Assembly (NCBI GenBank): GCA_963781265.1
Contig: CAWAFH010000013.1
Location: 1 to 64,000 of the forward strand
Direction of reading: 5' to 3'
Origin: WHSW01 sp963781265
GTDB lineage: Bacteria > Actinomycetota > Thermoleophilia > Solirubrobacterales > 70-9
DNA length: 64,000 nucleotides
The translations under genes were made by a program, and so were the position numbers. Shown piece after piece: positions 34,083-43,417 of the stretch. The notes under the pieces were generated by a model. The model was not told where the DNA came from. It saw only the letters and a list, made by a program, of their open reading frames with translations, and made no database searches. How positions within the stretch are numbered: the first letter of the stretch is position 1; every line of letters begins with the position of its first letter.

Positions 34083-35021
34083 ATGGGCGACGGCGGGACG
34101 CAACCCAAGCGACGGCGCGCGCGGCTCGTCGCCGCGGTTTCAGGGCTGGCGTTGTGCGGGGCCGTGGCGGCGAACGCGCAGGCCGCGGTCGGGGCGCCCG
34201 ACGGCTCGCGGATCGCCTCGGTGCGGATGTATCAGGACGGCCAGTTCACCGCCAAGCGCGAGACCCCGGCGACGATCGGCGCCGCGCTCGCCTCGCTGAA
34301 GCCGACCTACGTCTCGACCCTGCTGCGGTTCAGCGCCGGCCAGAAGGTCCGCCCGCGCGAGATCAACGCCTGGAAGACGGTGGTCGCGGCGGTGCGGGCG
34401 ACGAGCCCCGAGGCGCAGTTCTCGGTCGAGCTCAACGCGCTGCAATACCCGAACGCGCGCAAGATGAGGGCGATGATGGCCAGGGTTCGCAACGCGGTCG
34501 ACAACGACGGCTGGCTGTTCGACTTCTACACCCCGGCGGCGAAGCAGAAGCCGAAGGTGATGCGGGCCGCGGTCGCCTACGCGCACGCCAACGGCGAGTT
34601 CCTCGGCGGCAACGCGTTCGGGATCGCCAACCACCCGAGGATCCCGGCCGGCACCGACTACATCGCGGTCCAGGACTTCGGCTTCCAGATCGATCTCGCC
34701 GCGGTCCGCCAGCTCGCGCGCCGCGCGACGATCTTCTTTCATCTCGGCAACAGCCCCAACCTCGCGAACAGCGACGGCTGTCACTTCATCGAGGACTTCA
34801 CGAGCCGGCGGCGGCAGGGCTACGTGACCATGCGCGCCCGCCAGCAGGCGGCCAACCACTTCAGCTTCGCCTACCCGGTCTTCTTCCCCGAATGCGAGCG
34901 CGACCGCGACGGTCGCAACGCGACCCTGTTCTCCTACTCGGCCCCGCGCGACGGGACGATGATGCAGACGATCACCTCGCTGATGGCCGAGACCACCACG
35001 CCGCCGCCGGCGACGCCGTAG
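34083..35021 (+). CDS. Secreted 312-residue protein, copy 1 of a paralog pair
   Basis: ATG 34083 gives a signal peptide (RLVAAVSGLALCGAVAANAQA). The mature protein has repeating alpha/beta features, TYVSTLLRFSAGQKVRPREI, GWLFDFYTPAAKQ, FLGGNAFGIANHPRIPAGTD and VQDFGFQIDLAAV, and a Cys pair (SDGCHF, FPECER). It suggests a TIM-barrel-like secreted fold, perhaps a glycoside hydrolase, but no family is recognised. The protein at 46404 is paralogous over the whole length. Role unknown. Confidence 0.7.
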   Translation: MGDGGTQPKRRRARLVAAVSGLALCGAVAANAQAAVGAPDGSRIASVRMYQDGQFTAKRETPATIGAALASLKPTYVSTLLRFSAGQKVRPREINAWKTVVAAVRATSPEAQFSVELNALQYPNARKMRAMMARVRNAVDNDGWLFDFYTPAAKQKPKVMRAAVAYAHANGEFLGGNAFGIANHPRIPAGTDYIAVQDFGFQIDLAAVRQLARRATIFFHLGNSPNLANSDGCHFIEDFTSRRRQGYVTMRARQQAANHFSFAYPVFFPECERDRDGRNATLFSYSAPRDGTMMQTITSLMAETTTPPPATP

Positions 35022-35098
35022 CCCGCCGGGCGTAACGGCGCGCTCCTCCAGTGGACGGATTGGTCGCAAGGCCAACGCGGAAGGACGTGATTTGCGTG

Positions 35099-35506
35099 AT
35101 GAGCACCAAGCAGCAGGAGTCCGACGGCGCGACCCGGGTGGCCTACATCCTCGGCGTGCCGCTCGCCGACGACGTCGTGCGCCAGTGGCCGCAGATGGGG
35201 GAGATCGTCCGCACCAGCCGGCTCGTCGCCGACGTCGAGGGCAACTTCCCCGAGCTCACGCTGGAGGTCGGCAGGCGCCTGCAGCTCGATGACGTCGTCG
35301 TCGTCGAGTGGACCTGCGACTACGGCGACGGGCGCCTGTATCGGAACGTGACCATCGGCGAGCTGGAGAATGGCGAGGCCGTTCGGGTCACCGACTACTG
35401 GGGCGAGCCCACCGAGACGCCTGAGTGGCGCCGGCCGCTCACCGATCGGCTCGAGATGGCGGGCGACGGCATCTGGCCGGACGGGGAGCACCTCGCCCAC
35501 CGCTAG
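35099..35506 (+). CDS. NTF2-like (SnoaL-type) protein
   Basis: A 135-residue protein from ATG 35099. VPLADDVVRQWPQMGEIVR, ELTLEVGRRLQLDDVVVVEW, CDYGDGRLYRNVTIGEL and VRVTDYWGEP follow the order seen in NTF2-like proteins that contain an ADDxVxxWPQ helix-strand junction. The first 20 residues replace the usual N-terminal helix, so the N-terminus is unusual. No catalytic dyad can be assigned. Stands alone between the secreted protein and the P450. Confidence 0.7.
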   Translation: MSTKQQESDGATRVAYILGVPLADDVVRQWPQMGEIVRTSRLVADVEGNFPELTLEVGRRLQLDDVVVVEWTCDYGDGRLYRNVTIGELENGEAVRVTDYWGEPTETPEWRRPLTDRLEMAGDGIWPDGEHLAHR

Positions 35507-35517
35507 CTCTCGCGCCG

Positions 35518-36735
35518 CTACGCGGCGCGCCAGCGGATCGGCAGCTCGTCGAGCCCGTAGACGCCGTGGATCGAGCCGTAGGCCGGCTCGCCCGTGAGCT
35601 CGAGCCCGGGCATCCGCGGCGCCAGGAAAGCGAGCGCCTCGGAGAGCTCGGCCCGCGCGAGGTTGGCGCCGAGGCAGTAGTGGATCCCGGCGCCGAAGGT
35701 CAAGGCGCGCTTGCCGGCGCCCTCGCGGGTGATGTCGAACTCGGCGCCGCCGCCCTCGGCGTCGCGGTTGGCCTGGTGCGCGCAGACGATCACGATCGTC
35801 CCGGCCGGGAAGGCGACCCCGCGGTGCTCGAGGTCCTCCAGCACGATCCGCGCGGTGAACGGGGTCACCGGGGCGACGCGGATCAGCTCGGACACGGCGT
35901 TCGCGGCCCGCTCGGGCTCGGCGGCGAGCAGCTCCCACTGTTCGGGGTGCGCGGCGAACAGGCGCAGCGCGTGGGCGAGCTGCGACTGGGTCGTGTCGAC
36001 GCCGCCGACGAGGACGTTGAGGACCAGGTTGCGAAGCTCGGCGTCGTCGAGGCGGTCGTCGCCGTCGCGGGCCGCGATCAGGGTCGAGAGCAGGTCCTCG
36101 CCCGGGTCGGCGCGCTTGACGACGATCAGCTCGTCGAGGTAGGCGTAGAGCTCCTCGCAGGCGCGCTCGACCTCGGCTCGGTGCTCGGCCAGGGTCGGGC
36201 CGTCGAACTGCAGCTGGATCCAGCGCGACCAGGACGCGAGCCGCTCGGCGTCGGCGGGTGGCGCGCCGACCACGGTCGCGATCGTCATCGCGGGATACGG
36301 CTTGCACAACGCCGCGACGGCGTCGCACTCGCCCCCGGACGCCACCGCGTCGAACAGCTCGGCGATGTAGGTGCGCATCACCGGGCGCCACCGGTCGGCG
36401 GCGCGCGGCGTGAACGCCGGGTTGACCAGGTTGCGCAGCCGCCGGTGGTCGTCGCCGTCGATGTGGAGGATGTTGCGAGCGACCTCCTCGCCGAGCGCGC
36501 CCTCCTTCATGTCGAACAGCTCGGCGAGCGCCTTGCCCGGGAAGGTCGCCTGCTTGGAGCGCAGGAAGTACTCGCCCGACTCGCGGTCGAGCACGACGAG
36601 GCCGAGCTTCGCCCGCGCGATCCAGCTCTGGGCCGCGAGCTCGGCCATCTTCGCGTCGAAGGCGGGCCCGCGCAGGTCCGGGTCGAGGTCGTCGAGCTCG
36701 GGGATCTCGAGCGAGTCGAGGGTCGCGACGCTCAC
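35518..36735 (-). CDS. Cytochrome P450
   Basis: A 405-residue bacterial P450 starting at GTG 36735. I-helix GGVDTTQSQLAHAL has the acid/Thr pair, ELIRVAP gives the ExxR, and the heme loop FGAGIHYCLGANLAR carries the cysteinyl ligand. No fused reductase. HDDHRRLRNLVNPAF-type C-helix is present. Substrate unknown. There is no ferredoxin gene next to it. Divergent (163 bp) from the ABC transporter. Confidence 0.92.
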   Translation of the reverse strand: MSVATLDSLEIPELDDLDPDLRGPAFDAKMAELAAQSWIARAKLGLVVLDRESGEYFLRSKQATFPGKALAELFDMKEGALGEEVARNILHIDGDDHRRLRNLVNPAFTPRAADRWRPVMRTYIAELFDAVASGGECDAVAALCKPYPAMTIATVVGAPPADAERLASWSRWIQLQFDGPTLAEHRAEVERACEELYAYLDELIVVKRADPGEDLLSTLIAARDGDDRLDDAELRNLVLNVLVGGVDTTQSQLAHALRLFAAHPEQWELLAAEPERAANAVSELIRVAPVTPFTARIVLEDLEHRGVAFPAGTIVIVCAHQANRDAEGGGAEFDITREGAGKRALTFGAGIHYCLGANLARAELSEALAFLAPRMPGLELTGEPAYGSIHGVYGLDELPIRWRAA

Positions 36736-36898
36736 CCGACGGACACTAACGCGCGCTCTCGAACGAGCTGTCCGCAGGCGAGGTGATCGACGGCTGGCGC
36801 GGCCGAGAGCGTCGAGGCGAGGCACGGCCGCTGCGCTGAAGCGCCGAGCCCGGCGGCTACATTAGTTCGGCGTGCCTCGTACTTGACTTCGAGCGCAC

Positions 36899-37723
36899 TT
36901 GAACCTTCATCATCCACGCCGCTTGACGCTCCAGAGTCAGAACAGCAACGGACAACCCCCGAAGGCGCTCGACATCGAGGGCCTCGAGAAGGTCTACGCG
37001 ACCGGGGTCGAGGCGCTCAAGGGCGTCGACCTCGAGATCGAGGCGGGCGAGTTCTACGGCCTGCTCGGCCCCAACGGCGCGGGCAAGTCGACCCTGATCC
37101 ACTGCACCACCGGCCTGGCGCAGCCGACCGGGGGCGAGATCAAGGTCTTCGGCCACGACGCCGTCGCCGACTACGGCGAGGCGCGCCAGGCGGTCGGGCT
37201 GGCGCCGCAGGAGCTCAACCTCGACTGGTTCTTGACGCTCGAGGAGACCCTCGACTACCACGCCGGCTACTTCGGGATGCCCAAGAAGGAGCGCCGCGAG
37301 CGCGCCGCCGAGCTGCTCGAGACCTTCTCGCTCTACGGCAAGCGCAAGGAGCGCACGCGGACGCTCTCGGGCGGGATGAAGCGGCGCCTGATCCTCGCGC
37401 GGGCGCTGATGCACCGGCCGCGGCTGCTGATCCTGGACGAGCCGACCGCCGGGGTCGACATCGAGCTGCGGCTCGAGCTCTGGCACTACGTCAAGCGGAT
37501 CAACGACGAGGGCACGACGATCCTGCTCACCACCCACTACCTCGAGGAGGCCGAGCAGCTCTGCGACCGGATCGCCTTCATCAACGAGGGCAACATCGTC
37601 GCCCAGGGCTCCTCGGGCGAGCTGGCGTCGCGATACGGGGTCGCCAACCTCGAGGACGCCTACCTGGAGCTGGTCGGGCGCAAGGAGCTCTCGCGCTCCA
37701 GGGTGGAGGAGGAGTTCGTATGA
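36899..37723 (+). CDS. ABC transporter ATP-binding subunit (ABC-2 type)
   Basis: The 274-codon frame begins at TTG 36899; the TTG at 36926 is an alternative start and neither has a clear ribosome site. Walker A GPNGAGKST, Q-loop LAPQELNLDWF, signature LSGGMKRRL, Walker B RLLILDEPTAGVD and the H-loop LLTTHYLEEAEQL are complete. DrrA-like exporters of this type move drugs, lipids or polysaccharides. The permease begins directly at the stop. Confidence 0.85.
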   Translation: MNLHHPRRLTLQSQNSNGQPPKALDIEGLEKVYATGVEALKGVDLEIEAGEFYGLLGPNGAGKSTLIHCTTGLAQPTGGEIKVFGHDAVADYGEARQAVGLAPQELNLDWFLTLEETLDYHAGYFGMPKKERRERAAELLETFSLYGKRKERTRTLSGGMKRRLILARALMHRPRLLILDEPTAGVDIELRLELWHYVKRINDEGTTILLTTHYLEEAEQLCDRIAFINEGNIVAQGSSGELASRYGVANLEDAYLELVGRKELSRSRVEEEFV

Positions 37724-38521
37724 GTGTCGATCCCGCGGCCGCGGATGCGCGGCATGACCACGGGCCAGATCCGGTTCTTCACGCTCTGGCGGCGCGAGCT
37801 CAACCGCTTCCTGAAGATCAAGAAGCAGACGATCGGCGCGCCGCTGCTCGAGACCTTCCTCTACATCACCGTCTTCGGGGCGGCGCTCGGCTCGCGGATC
37901 AACGAGCTGCACGGCTTCGACTACGTCGTCTTCGTGATCCCCGGCCTGATCATGATGGCCTGGGCGATGAACTCGTTCTCCAACAACGCGTCGTCGATCC
38001 TCCAGCAGAAGTTCCAGGGCGCGATCCAGGACCAGCTCTCGTCGCCCGCCTCGCCGCTCGAGCTGCTGAGCGCGTTCTCGCTCGGCGGCTTCACCCGCGG
38101 CGGCGCGGTCGCGGTGCTCACCTTCATCGCCTCGGCGGTGCTGGTCGACCTCCCGGTCGAGCACGTCCTGATCCTGATCCCGGCGCTGTTTCTGGTCGGC
38201 TTCTTCTTCGGCCAGCTGGGGGTGCTGATCGGGGTTCGCGCCGAGCAGTTCGACGACGTCTCGGTCGCGCAGACGTTCGTCCTCACGCCGCTGATCTTCC
38301 TCGGCGGGGTCTTCTACTCGGCGTCGCTGCTGCCCGAGCCGTTTCAGACCCTGACCCACTTCAACCCGGTCTACTACATGATCAACCTGGTGCGTTACGG
38401 CTTCCTCGGTTACACCGAGGCGAGCGTCGCGCTCTCCATGCTGGCGCTCGCCGGCGCGACCGCCGCGCTGTTCGCGGTCAACCTGCGCCTGTTCAAGCAG
38501 GGTTACAAGCTGCGCGCCTAG
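37724..38521 (+). CDS. ABC-2 type transporter permease
   Basis: About six membrane segments (FLYITVFGAALGS, VVFVIPGLIMMAWAMN, GVFYSASLLPEPFQTLTH) and the ABC-2 permease signature around FGQLGVLIGVRAEQFDD. Possible starts are GTG 37724, ATG 37745 and ATG 37754. An ATGA at 37720 that overlaps the upstream stop lies in another frame (MSVDPAAADAR) and would join the permease only after deletion of one base, so the natural start may have been disrupted by a single-base shift. Pairs with the ATPase gene to form a DrrAB-like exporter. Confidence 0.85.
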   Translation: MSIPRPRMRGMTTGQIRFFTLWRRELNRFLKIKKQTIGAPLLETFLYITVFGAALGSRINELHGFDYVVFVIPGLIMMAWAMNSFSNNASSILQQKFQGAIQDQLSSPASPLELLSAFSLGGFTRGGAVAVLTFIASAVLVDLPVEHVLILIPALFLVGFFFGQLGVLIGVRAEQFDDVSVAQTFVLTPLIFLGGVFYSASLLPEPFQTLTHFNPVYYMINLVRYGFLGYTEASVALSMLALAGATAALFAVNLRLFKQGYKLRA

Positions 38522-38604
38522 CCACCGCGGCTAACGCTCGCGGGCCCTCGTGCCGATACGTACACCGATCGTCCACTTGGGAGGCGCCCCGGAGGGCGCA
38601 CGCG

Positions 38605-41085
38605 ATGGGAGAGACCACCAGGCTGAGAAGCGGGAGAACGCACCGTTCGGGCGCCGCGGGGTCGCCGCGGGCGAACGGCTCGGCGAGCTCGAACGGCTTC
38701 GCGCTCGCTCCTGAGGGCGACTCCCTGGAGCGCGCCCTGGTCGATGCCTCGGTCGACTGCGTGATCGCCTTCGACCCAACCGGTCGCGTGGTCGAGTGGA
38801 ACCCCGCGGCGGAGGTCACCTTCGGCTGCTCGCGCGAGCGAGCGCTCGGCGCCGACATCGTCGAGCTGATCGTCCCTCCTGACAAGCACGAGCTCGAGCG
38901 CGCGCGGCTGCGCGAGATCGTCGCCTCGCCGCCGCCCGCCGGGACCCGCGCCGAGCGCGAGGGCGTGCGCGCCAACGGCGAGCGATTCCCGATCGAGGTC
39001 ACGATCACATGCATCGAGGCGCCGGAGCCGGTGATCGTCAGCTTCGTGCGCGACATCTCCGGCGATCGCGTCAAGGCCCGGCGCCAGGCGGCGCTGACCG
39101 CGCTCGGCCACCAGGTTCTGCGCGGCGCCCCGCTCGAGGACCTGGCGATCGCGGTCGCCGTCCTCGTCCGCGAGGAGCTCCCCGCCGACGTCGTCCGCAT
39201 CTGGCACCGCCCCCCGGCCTCCGAGGAGCAGGAGTTGGTCGCCGTGGCCGGCGAGGCCGGTGACGGCAGCCATCCGCCCCCGCCCGGGTCCGAGGAGGAG
39301 GCGGGCGCCGTCGCGCTCGACGACGGGATCGCGTTCCGGATCTCGATGCCGAGCGCACCGGAGGTCACGATCGCCGTGCACGGCGGGCCCGCGCTGGCCA
39401 CCGACGACCTCGGCTTCCTCGAGTCGCTCTGCCAGATGCTGATCGGCTCGGCGTCCTTGAACGGCACGGTCGAGGCGCTCGCCGACGCCGAGCGCCGCTA
39501 CCGGGGCCTGATCGAGCGACTCCCCGTCGTCTCCTACCTCGCCGAGTACGGCCCCGGTGGCCAGTGGGCGTTCGTCTCGCCGCAGATCGAGAACCTGCTC
39601 GGCTTCAGCGCCGAGGAGTGGATCACCGACCCGTCGCTGTGGTGGAACCGCGTCCATCCCGACGATCGCGAGCGGCTGCGGATCGAGGAGGAGCGCTGCG
39701 CGGAGACGCTCGAGCCGCTCTCGGTCGAGTACCGGATGTTCGCCGCCGACGGCCGCATGCTCTGGGTGCGCGACGAGGGCGCAATGGGTCGTCCCATCGA
39801 CGGCGGTCGCGTCCAGCTCGAGGGCGTGCTGATCGACATCACCGAGCGCCGCCGCGCCGAGGAGGAGCTTCGCCATCGCGCCGAACACGACGAGCTCACC
39901 GGGCTCGCCAACCGGCGGCGGTTCGCCGACGAGCTGCGCCGGCGGCGCGCCGACGGCACCGACGGCACGGTGGCGATCATCGACGTCGACCACCTCAAGT
40001 ACGTCAACGACTCGCTCGGCCACGCCGCCGGCGACGCGATGCTGCGCTCGGTCGCGACCGCGCTGAGCGACGTCACGCGGCCGGGTGAGTTCCTGGCCCG
40101 GTTCGGCGGCGACGAGTTCACCGTCCTGCTCGACGTCGCCGCCGAGCAGGCCGTGCGCCGCCGCCTCGCCGCGCTGCTGCGCGGCATCCGCGCCGGCCAG
40201 ACGCAGCTGCCCGCCCGAGCGAGCGCCGGCGCGGTCAGCTTCGGCCCCCCGTCGCAGTCAACCGACGAGGACCTGGTGATCGCCGCCGACATCGCCCTGC
40301 ACGCGGCCAAGGAGCGCGGCGGCGACCGCTACGAGCTCTTCACGGGGACCGGCGCCGAGCGCCTCGCCTGGGTCGGCCGGGTGCGCGAGGCGATCGACGC
40401 GGACCGGCTCGTCCTCTACGAGCAGCCGATCTTCGACCTCGCGGCCGGCGACCAGGCCGGCGCGGAGATGCTGGTCCGGTTGGTCGAGGAGGACGGCTCG
40501 GTGCTCGCGCCGGGCGCCTTCCTGCCGACCGCGGAGCGGTTCGGGCTGATCGGCGAGATCGACCGTCTGGTGATCTCGAAGGCGCTCGAGGTTGCCGCCG
40601 CCGGGAGGACCGTGACGGTCAACCTCTCGGCCCTCTCGATCTCCGACCCGGGTCTCAGCGCGCACATCAGCAGGACGCTCGAGCGCACCGGCGCGCGGCC
40701 CGCCGACGTGGTCTTCGAGCTCACCGAGACCGCCGCCGCGACGGCGAGCGAGGAGCTGCACGAGTTCGGCGCCCGGATCGAGGAGCTCGGTTGCGCGCTG
40801 GCGATCGACGACTTCGGCACCGGGTTCGGATCGCTCACGTACCTCAAGAACCTCCCGGTGCGCTACCTCAAGATCGACATGGAGTTCGTCCGCGGGATCC
40901 AGGAGTCGGCCGCCGACCGGGCGATCGTGCGCTCGATCGTGACGATCGCCGAGAGCCTCGGGATGCGGACGATCGGCGAGGGGGTCGAGGGCGAGGCGGT
41001 GCTGGACGGCCTGCGCGAGCTCGGGGTCGACTACGCGCAGGGCGACCACCTCGGGCGCCCGGTGCCGCTGGCCGGCCAGACCTAG
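38605..41085 (+). CDS. PAS-GAF-PAS-GGDEF-EAL cyclic-di-GMP signalling protein
   Basis: An 826-residue protein from ATG 38605 after GGAGGG. PAS 1 (about 45-160, VDCVIAFDPTGRVVEWN), a GAF-like stretch (about 165-285), PAS 2 (about 295-415, GLIERLPVVSYLAEYGP), GGDEF (about 425-580, RFGGDEFTVLL, active-site type) and EAL (about 590-820). The EAL signature is EMLVRL instead of EALLRW, with downstream catalytic pieces FELTETAA, DDFGTGFGSLTYL and KIDMEFV present. The protein may both make and degrade c-di-GMP. No signal peptide. Its stop shares CTAG with the next, convergent gene. Confidence 0.88.
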   Translation: MGETTRLRSGRTHRSGAAGSPRANGSASSNGFALAPEGDSLERALVDASVDCVIAFDPTGRVVEWNPAAEVTFGCSRERALGADIVELIVPPDKHELERARLREIVASPPPAGTRAEREGVRANGERFPIEVTITCIEAPEPVIVSFVRDISGDRVKARRQAALTALGHQVLRGAPLEDLAIAVAVLVREELPADVVRIWHRPPASEEQELVAVAGEAGDGSHPPPPGSEEEAGAVALDDGIAFRISMPSAPEVTIAVHGGPALATDDLGFLESLCQMLIGSASLNGTVEALADAERRYRGLIERLPVVSYLAEYGPGGQWAFVSPQIENLLGFSAEEWITDPSLWWNRVHPDDRERLRIEEERCAETLEPLSVEYRMFAADGRMLWVRDEGAMGRPIDGGRVQLEGVLIDITERRRAEEELRHRAEHDELTGLANRRRFADELRRRRADGTDGTVAIIDVDHLKYVNDSLGHAAGDAMLRSVATALSDVTRPGEFLARFGGDEFTVLLDVAAEQAVRRRLAALLRGIRAGQTQLPARASAGAVSFGPPSQSTDEDLVIAADIALHAAKERGGDRYELFTGTGAERLAWVGRVREAIDADRLVLYEQPIFDLAAGDQAGAEMLVRLVEEDGSVLAPGAFLPTAERFGLIGEIDRLVISKALEVAAAGRTVTVNLSALSISDPGLSAHISRTLERTGARPADVVFELTETAAATASEELHEFGARIEELGCALAIDDFGTGFGSLTYLKNLPVRYLKIDMEFVRGIQESAADRAIVRSIVTIAESLGMRTIGEGVEGEAVLDGLRELGVDYAQGDHLGRPVPLAGQT

Positions 41086-41450
41086 ACGGTGTCGAGCGGG
41101 TGCAGCTCGCCGCGCTCGAGCGACTCGGTGCGCAGGTGGGCGATCTCGAGGTACTCGGGTGACGTGATCATGTCGAGGAACGCCTGGCGGGTCGGGTATT
41201 GGACGAGCACCACGAGGTCCCAGCCGCTCGGTCCGATCAGCGCCCCGCTCGCGTCCCCGGCGTAGACGATCCGGCCCCCGGCGCGCTCGAGCAGCGGCGC
41301 GACCGCCTCGCCGTACTCGCCGTAGCGCTCGGCGCCGCCGTCGGGCTTGAAGTCGAGCAGGTTGAGCATCACCACCGGGCCTTCCGCGGCGCGGCTGCGC
41401 AGCTCGTCGAAGGCGGGCGGATTGATTACCTCTGGCTCGTCGTTCGGCAC
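41082..41450 (-). CDS. DUF1330 family protein
   Basis: A 122-residue dimeric alpha-beta barrel-type protein: VVMLNLLDFKPDGGAERYGEY, GGRIVYAGDASGALIGP and WDLVVLVQYPTRQAFLDMI match DUF1330. Function unproven. It is convergent with the GGDEF-EAL gene and shares its stop with it. Confidence 0.75.
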   Translation of the reverse strand: MPNDEPEVINPPAFDELRSRAAEGPVVMLNLLDFKPDGGAERYGEYGEAVAPLLERAGGRIVYAGDASGALIGPSGWDLVVLVQYPTRQAFLDMITSPEYLEIAHLRTESLERGELHPLDTV

Positions 41451-41524
41451 CGCGCGATCCTATTCGAGCCCGCGAAAGGAGGCCTGCAGGATCGCGGCGG
41501 CGGCCCGCTAGCTTGCCGGGTCCG

Positions 41525-42496
41525 GTGAGGGACGGCACCCGAAAAGACGACCGCAGCCAGCGCCGTCGCGACGGCCGCCGCGAGCAGCTGCGCCGTCGCA
41601 CGCGCCGGCGCCGCCACCTGGCCGCCGGAGGCGTGCTCGCCGGGGTGCTGGCGCTTGCCGTGCTGCTGATCCCGCGAGGCTCCGGCCGCGACGAGGGCGA
41701 CGCCGTGCTCGCCAAGAGCGCGAAGCCGACCGCGCTCGAGCAGAGCCTTCGCAACCGGGACGCGCAGGACACGGCCCTGAACCGGGTCCTCGGCTACACC
41801 CGCTTCGTCCAGGAGGGGCGCCCGTTGAAGCGCGAGGTCGCGCTCACGTTCGACGACGGACCGGGTCCCTACACCGACGAGATCCTCCACATCCTGCATC
41901 GCCACGACGCCCCGGCGACCTTCTTCGTGCTCGGCAACATGGTCGGCGAGCGCCCGGAGCTGATCCGCAAGGAGCTCCACCAGGGCCACGCGGTCGGGGG
42001 TCACACCTACGACCACCCGCACATGGGCGAGCTGCCATTCGCGACCCAGATCGCCGAGTTCAACGAGCTCGCCGACGCGATGGCCGACAACGAGCTGCCC
42101 GAGCCGCGGCTGTTCCGCCCGCCGTACGGGTCGTTCAACGCCGACACGATCGAGCTGCTCGACCATCGGCGGCTGCTGATGGTGCTGTGGTCGATCGACA
42201 CCGGCGACTACCTCGACCCGGGGTCCGACGTGATCGTGGACCGCGCGCTCGATGCGGTCGAGCCCGGCTCGGTGATCCTCCTGCATGACGCGGGCGGCGA
42301 CCGCTCCGAGACGATCGCCGCGCTGCCGAAGATCCTGCGCGGGCTGCGCAAGCGCGACCTCCAGCCCGTGACGATCCCGCAGCTTCTGGTCGACGACCCG
42401 CCGCCGCGCGACCAGTCGCTGGAGGAGCTCTCCGGGATCGCGACCGAGACCGACGCGCCGCCGACGCTGCCGCCTGCGCCTCTGCCGAGCGGCTAG
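41525..42496 (+). CDS. Membrane-anchored polysaccharide deacetylase
   Basis: A 323-residue protein (GTG 41525; TTG 41513 possible). An Arg-rich cytoplasmic N-terminus precedes one membrane segment (HLAAGGVLAGVLALAVLLIP). NodB-domain motifs: TFDDGPGPYT (motif 1), GGHTYDHPHM (motif 2), FRPPYGSF (motif 3), WSIDTGDY (motif 4) and ILLHDAGG (motif 5). All five are present, so a metal-dependent deacetylase of peptidoglycan or another sugar polymer is likely. Confidence 0.88.
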   Translation: MRDGTRKDDRSQRRRDGRREQLRRRTRRRRHLAAGGVLAGVLALAVLLIPRGSGRDEGDAVLAKSAKPTALEQSLRNRDAQDTALNRVLGYTRFVQEGRPLKREVALTFDDGPGPYTDEILHILHRHDAPATFFVLGNMVGERPELIRKELHQGHAVGGHTYDHPHMGELPFATQIAEFNELADAMADNELPEPRLFRPPYGSFNADTIELLDHRRLLMVLWSIDTGDYLDPGSDVIVDRALDAVEPGSVILLHDAGGDRSETIAALPKILRGLRKRDLQPVTIPQLLVDDPPPRDQSLEELSGIATETDAPPTLPPAPLPSG

Positions 42497-42795
42497 CTGC
42501 CGCTCGGCTGCGGGTAGATCCGGAACTCGATCTCGTCGCCTGCGAGGTCGGCGTCGAGGACCTTGTCGTCGAGGAAGGCGAGCGACTTCGGCTCGACCGT
42601 CAGCCGCATCTCCTGGACCAGCAGGTCCTGGGCCCGCGGTTGCGGGAGGACCTCGATCTGGACCTCGCGCACCGGCCCGGAGCCGTTGCCATGGCTGTCG
42701 TCGGTCGCGATCCTGACCACGGCCGTGTCCGGCACCCCGGGCCGGGCGACGATCCGCTCAACCGCATCGACCGCCTCCTTGGTCATGGCGAGCAT
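42493..42795 (-). CDS. IscA/HesB-fold protein without conserved cysteines
   Basis: A 100-residue protein: MTKEAVDAVERIVARPGVP, TAVVRIATDDSHGNG, EVLPQPRAQDLLVQEM, LAFLDDKVLDADLAG. The order of strands and helices follows the HesB/IscA fold, but none of the three iron-sulfur Cys positions is present, so cluster transfer is unlikely. GGAGG lies just upstream of the ATG. The 74 bp before it have an A/T-rich TATATA (about 42812) that may be a -10 element. Stop shares CTAG with the deacetylase gene. Confidence 0.6.
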   Translation of the reverse strand: MLAMTKEAVDAVERIVARPGVPDTAVVRIATDDSHGNGSGPVREVQIEVLPQPRAQDLLVQEMRLTVEPKSLAFLDDKVLDADLAGDEIEFRIYPQPSGS

Positions 42796-42869
42796 GTCCG
42801 CCTCCGTTACTCCCCTATATATGGCCCCTCGGGATCCTTATTCCCGATCGGGGCAACCGTTAACCCGCG

Positions 42870-43328
42870 CTAGGCGACGAGCGCGAACTGCAACTGGGCG
42901 CCCCGCTCGAGCTCGGCCGCGATCGCCGCCGCGTAGGTCCCGTGCAGGCAGTTGCGCGGCAGCGCGATCCGGACCCCGTAGGCCTCGGCCATCGCCGCCG
43001 CCAGGGTGAGCTTGAACTCGCGCCCGTGCCAGGCGCGGGCGCCGGCGCCGCGCCCGAGGTGCAGATGGCAGAGCTCGTGCAGCAGCGTCTCGAGCGCGTC
43101 CGCGGGGCGGATGCCCGGATAGTCGGTGATCGAGAGGCGCCACTCGCTCGGAACCGCGAAGCCGAGCCGGTTCGGGCGCCGGCGGGCGCGGCGGACCTTG
43201 AGCTCCGGCGCCGAGCGGGCGAGCGGTCCGGCGGCGAACACGCCCAGGCCGCGCAGCCGCTCGAGCTCGCGGCGCAGGTCGATCCCGGCGACCAGGTAAT
43301 AGGACGGGTGGCGGCGGGGCGCGGGCAT
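42870..43328 (-). CDS. SprT-like zinc metallopeptidase
   Basis: The likely start is MPAPRRHPSYYLVAGIDLR (43328); a longer form from 43379 adds 17 residues without features. The 152-residue protein has ETLLHELCHLHLG with HExxH, then AWHGREFKLTLAAAM with the third His ligand. This matches SprT-like proteases. Role in protein quality control or DNA-protein crosslink repair is only known for distant relatives. Confidence 0.75.
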   Translation of the reverse strand: MPAPRRHPSYYLVAGIDLRRELERLRGLGVFAAGPLARSAPELKVRRARRRPNRLGFAVPSEWRLSITDYPGIRPADALETLLHELCHLHLGRGAGARAWHGREFKLTLAAAMAEAYGVRIALPRNCLHGTYAAAIAAELERGAQLQFALVA

Positions 43329-43417
43329 GGCGCGGCGAAGGTTAGGAGCGCGCGCGGCGGCGTAGGCTGGGCGGCGCATGTCTCAGCCCGGGCTAGCCGG
43401 CGTCCTATGCTGAGCGG

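Noticed and set aside
36883..41085. A 1400-codon forward open frame joining the ABC transporter region and the GGDEF-EAL gene
   Set aside because: Only the part from 38605 has protein character; upstream it runs as an Arg-rich shadow of the ABC genes.
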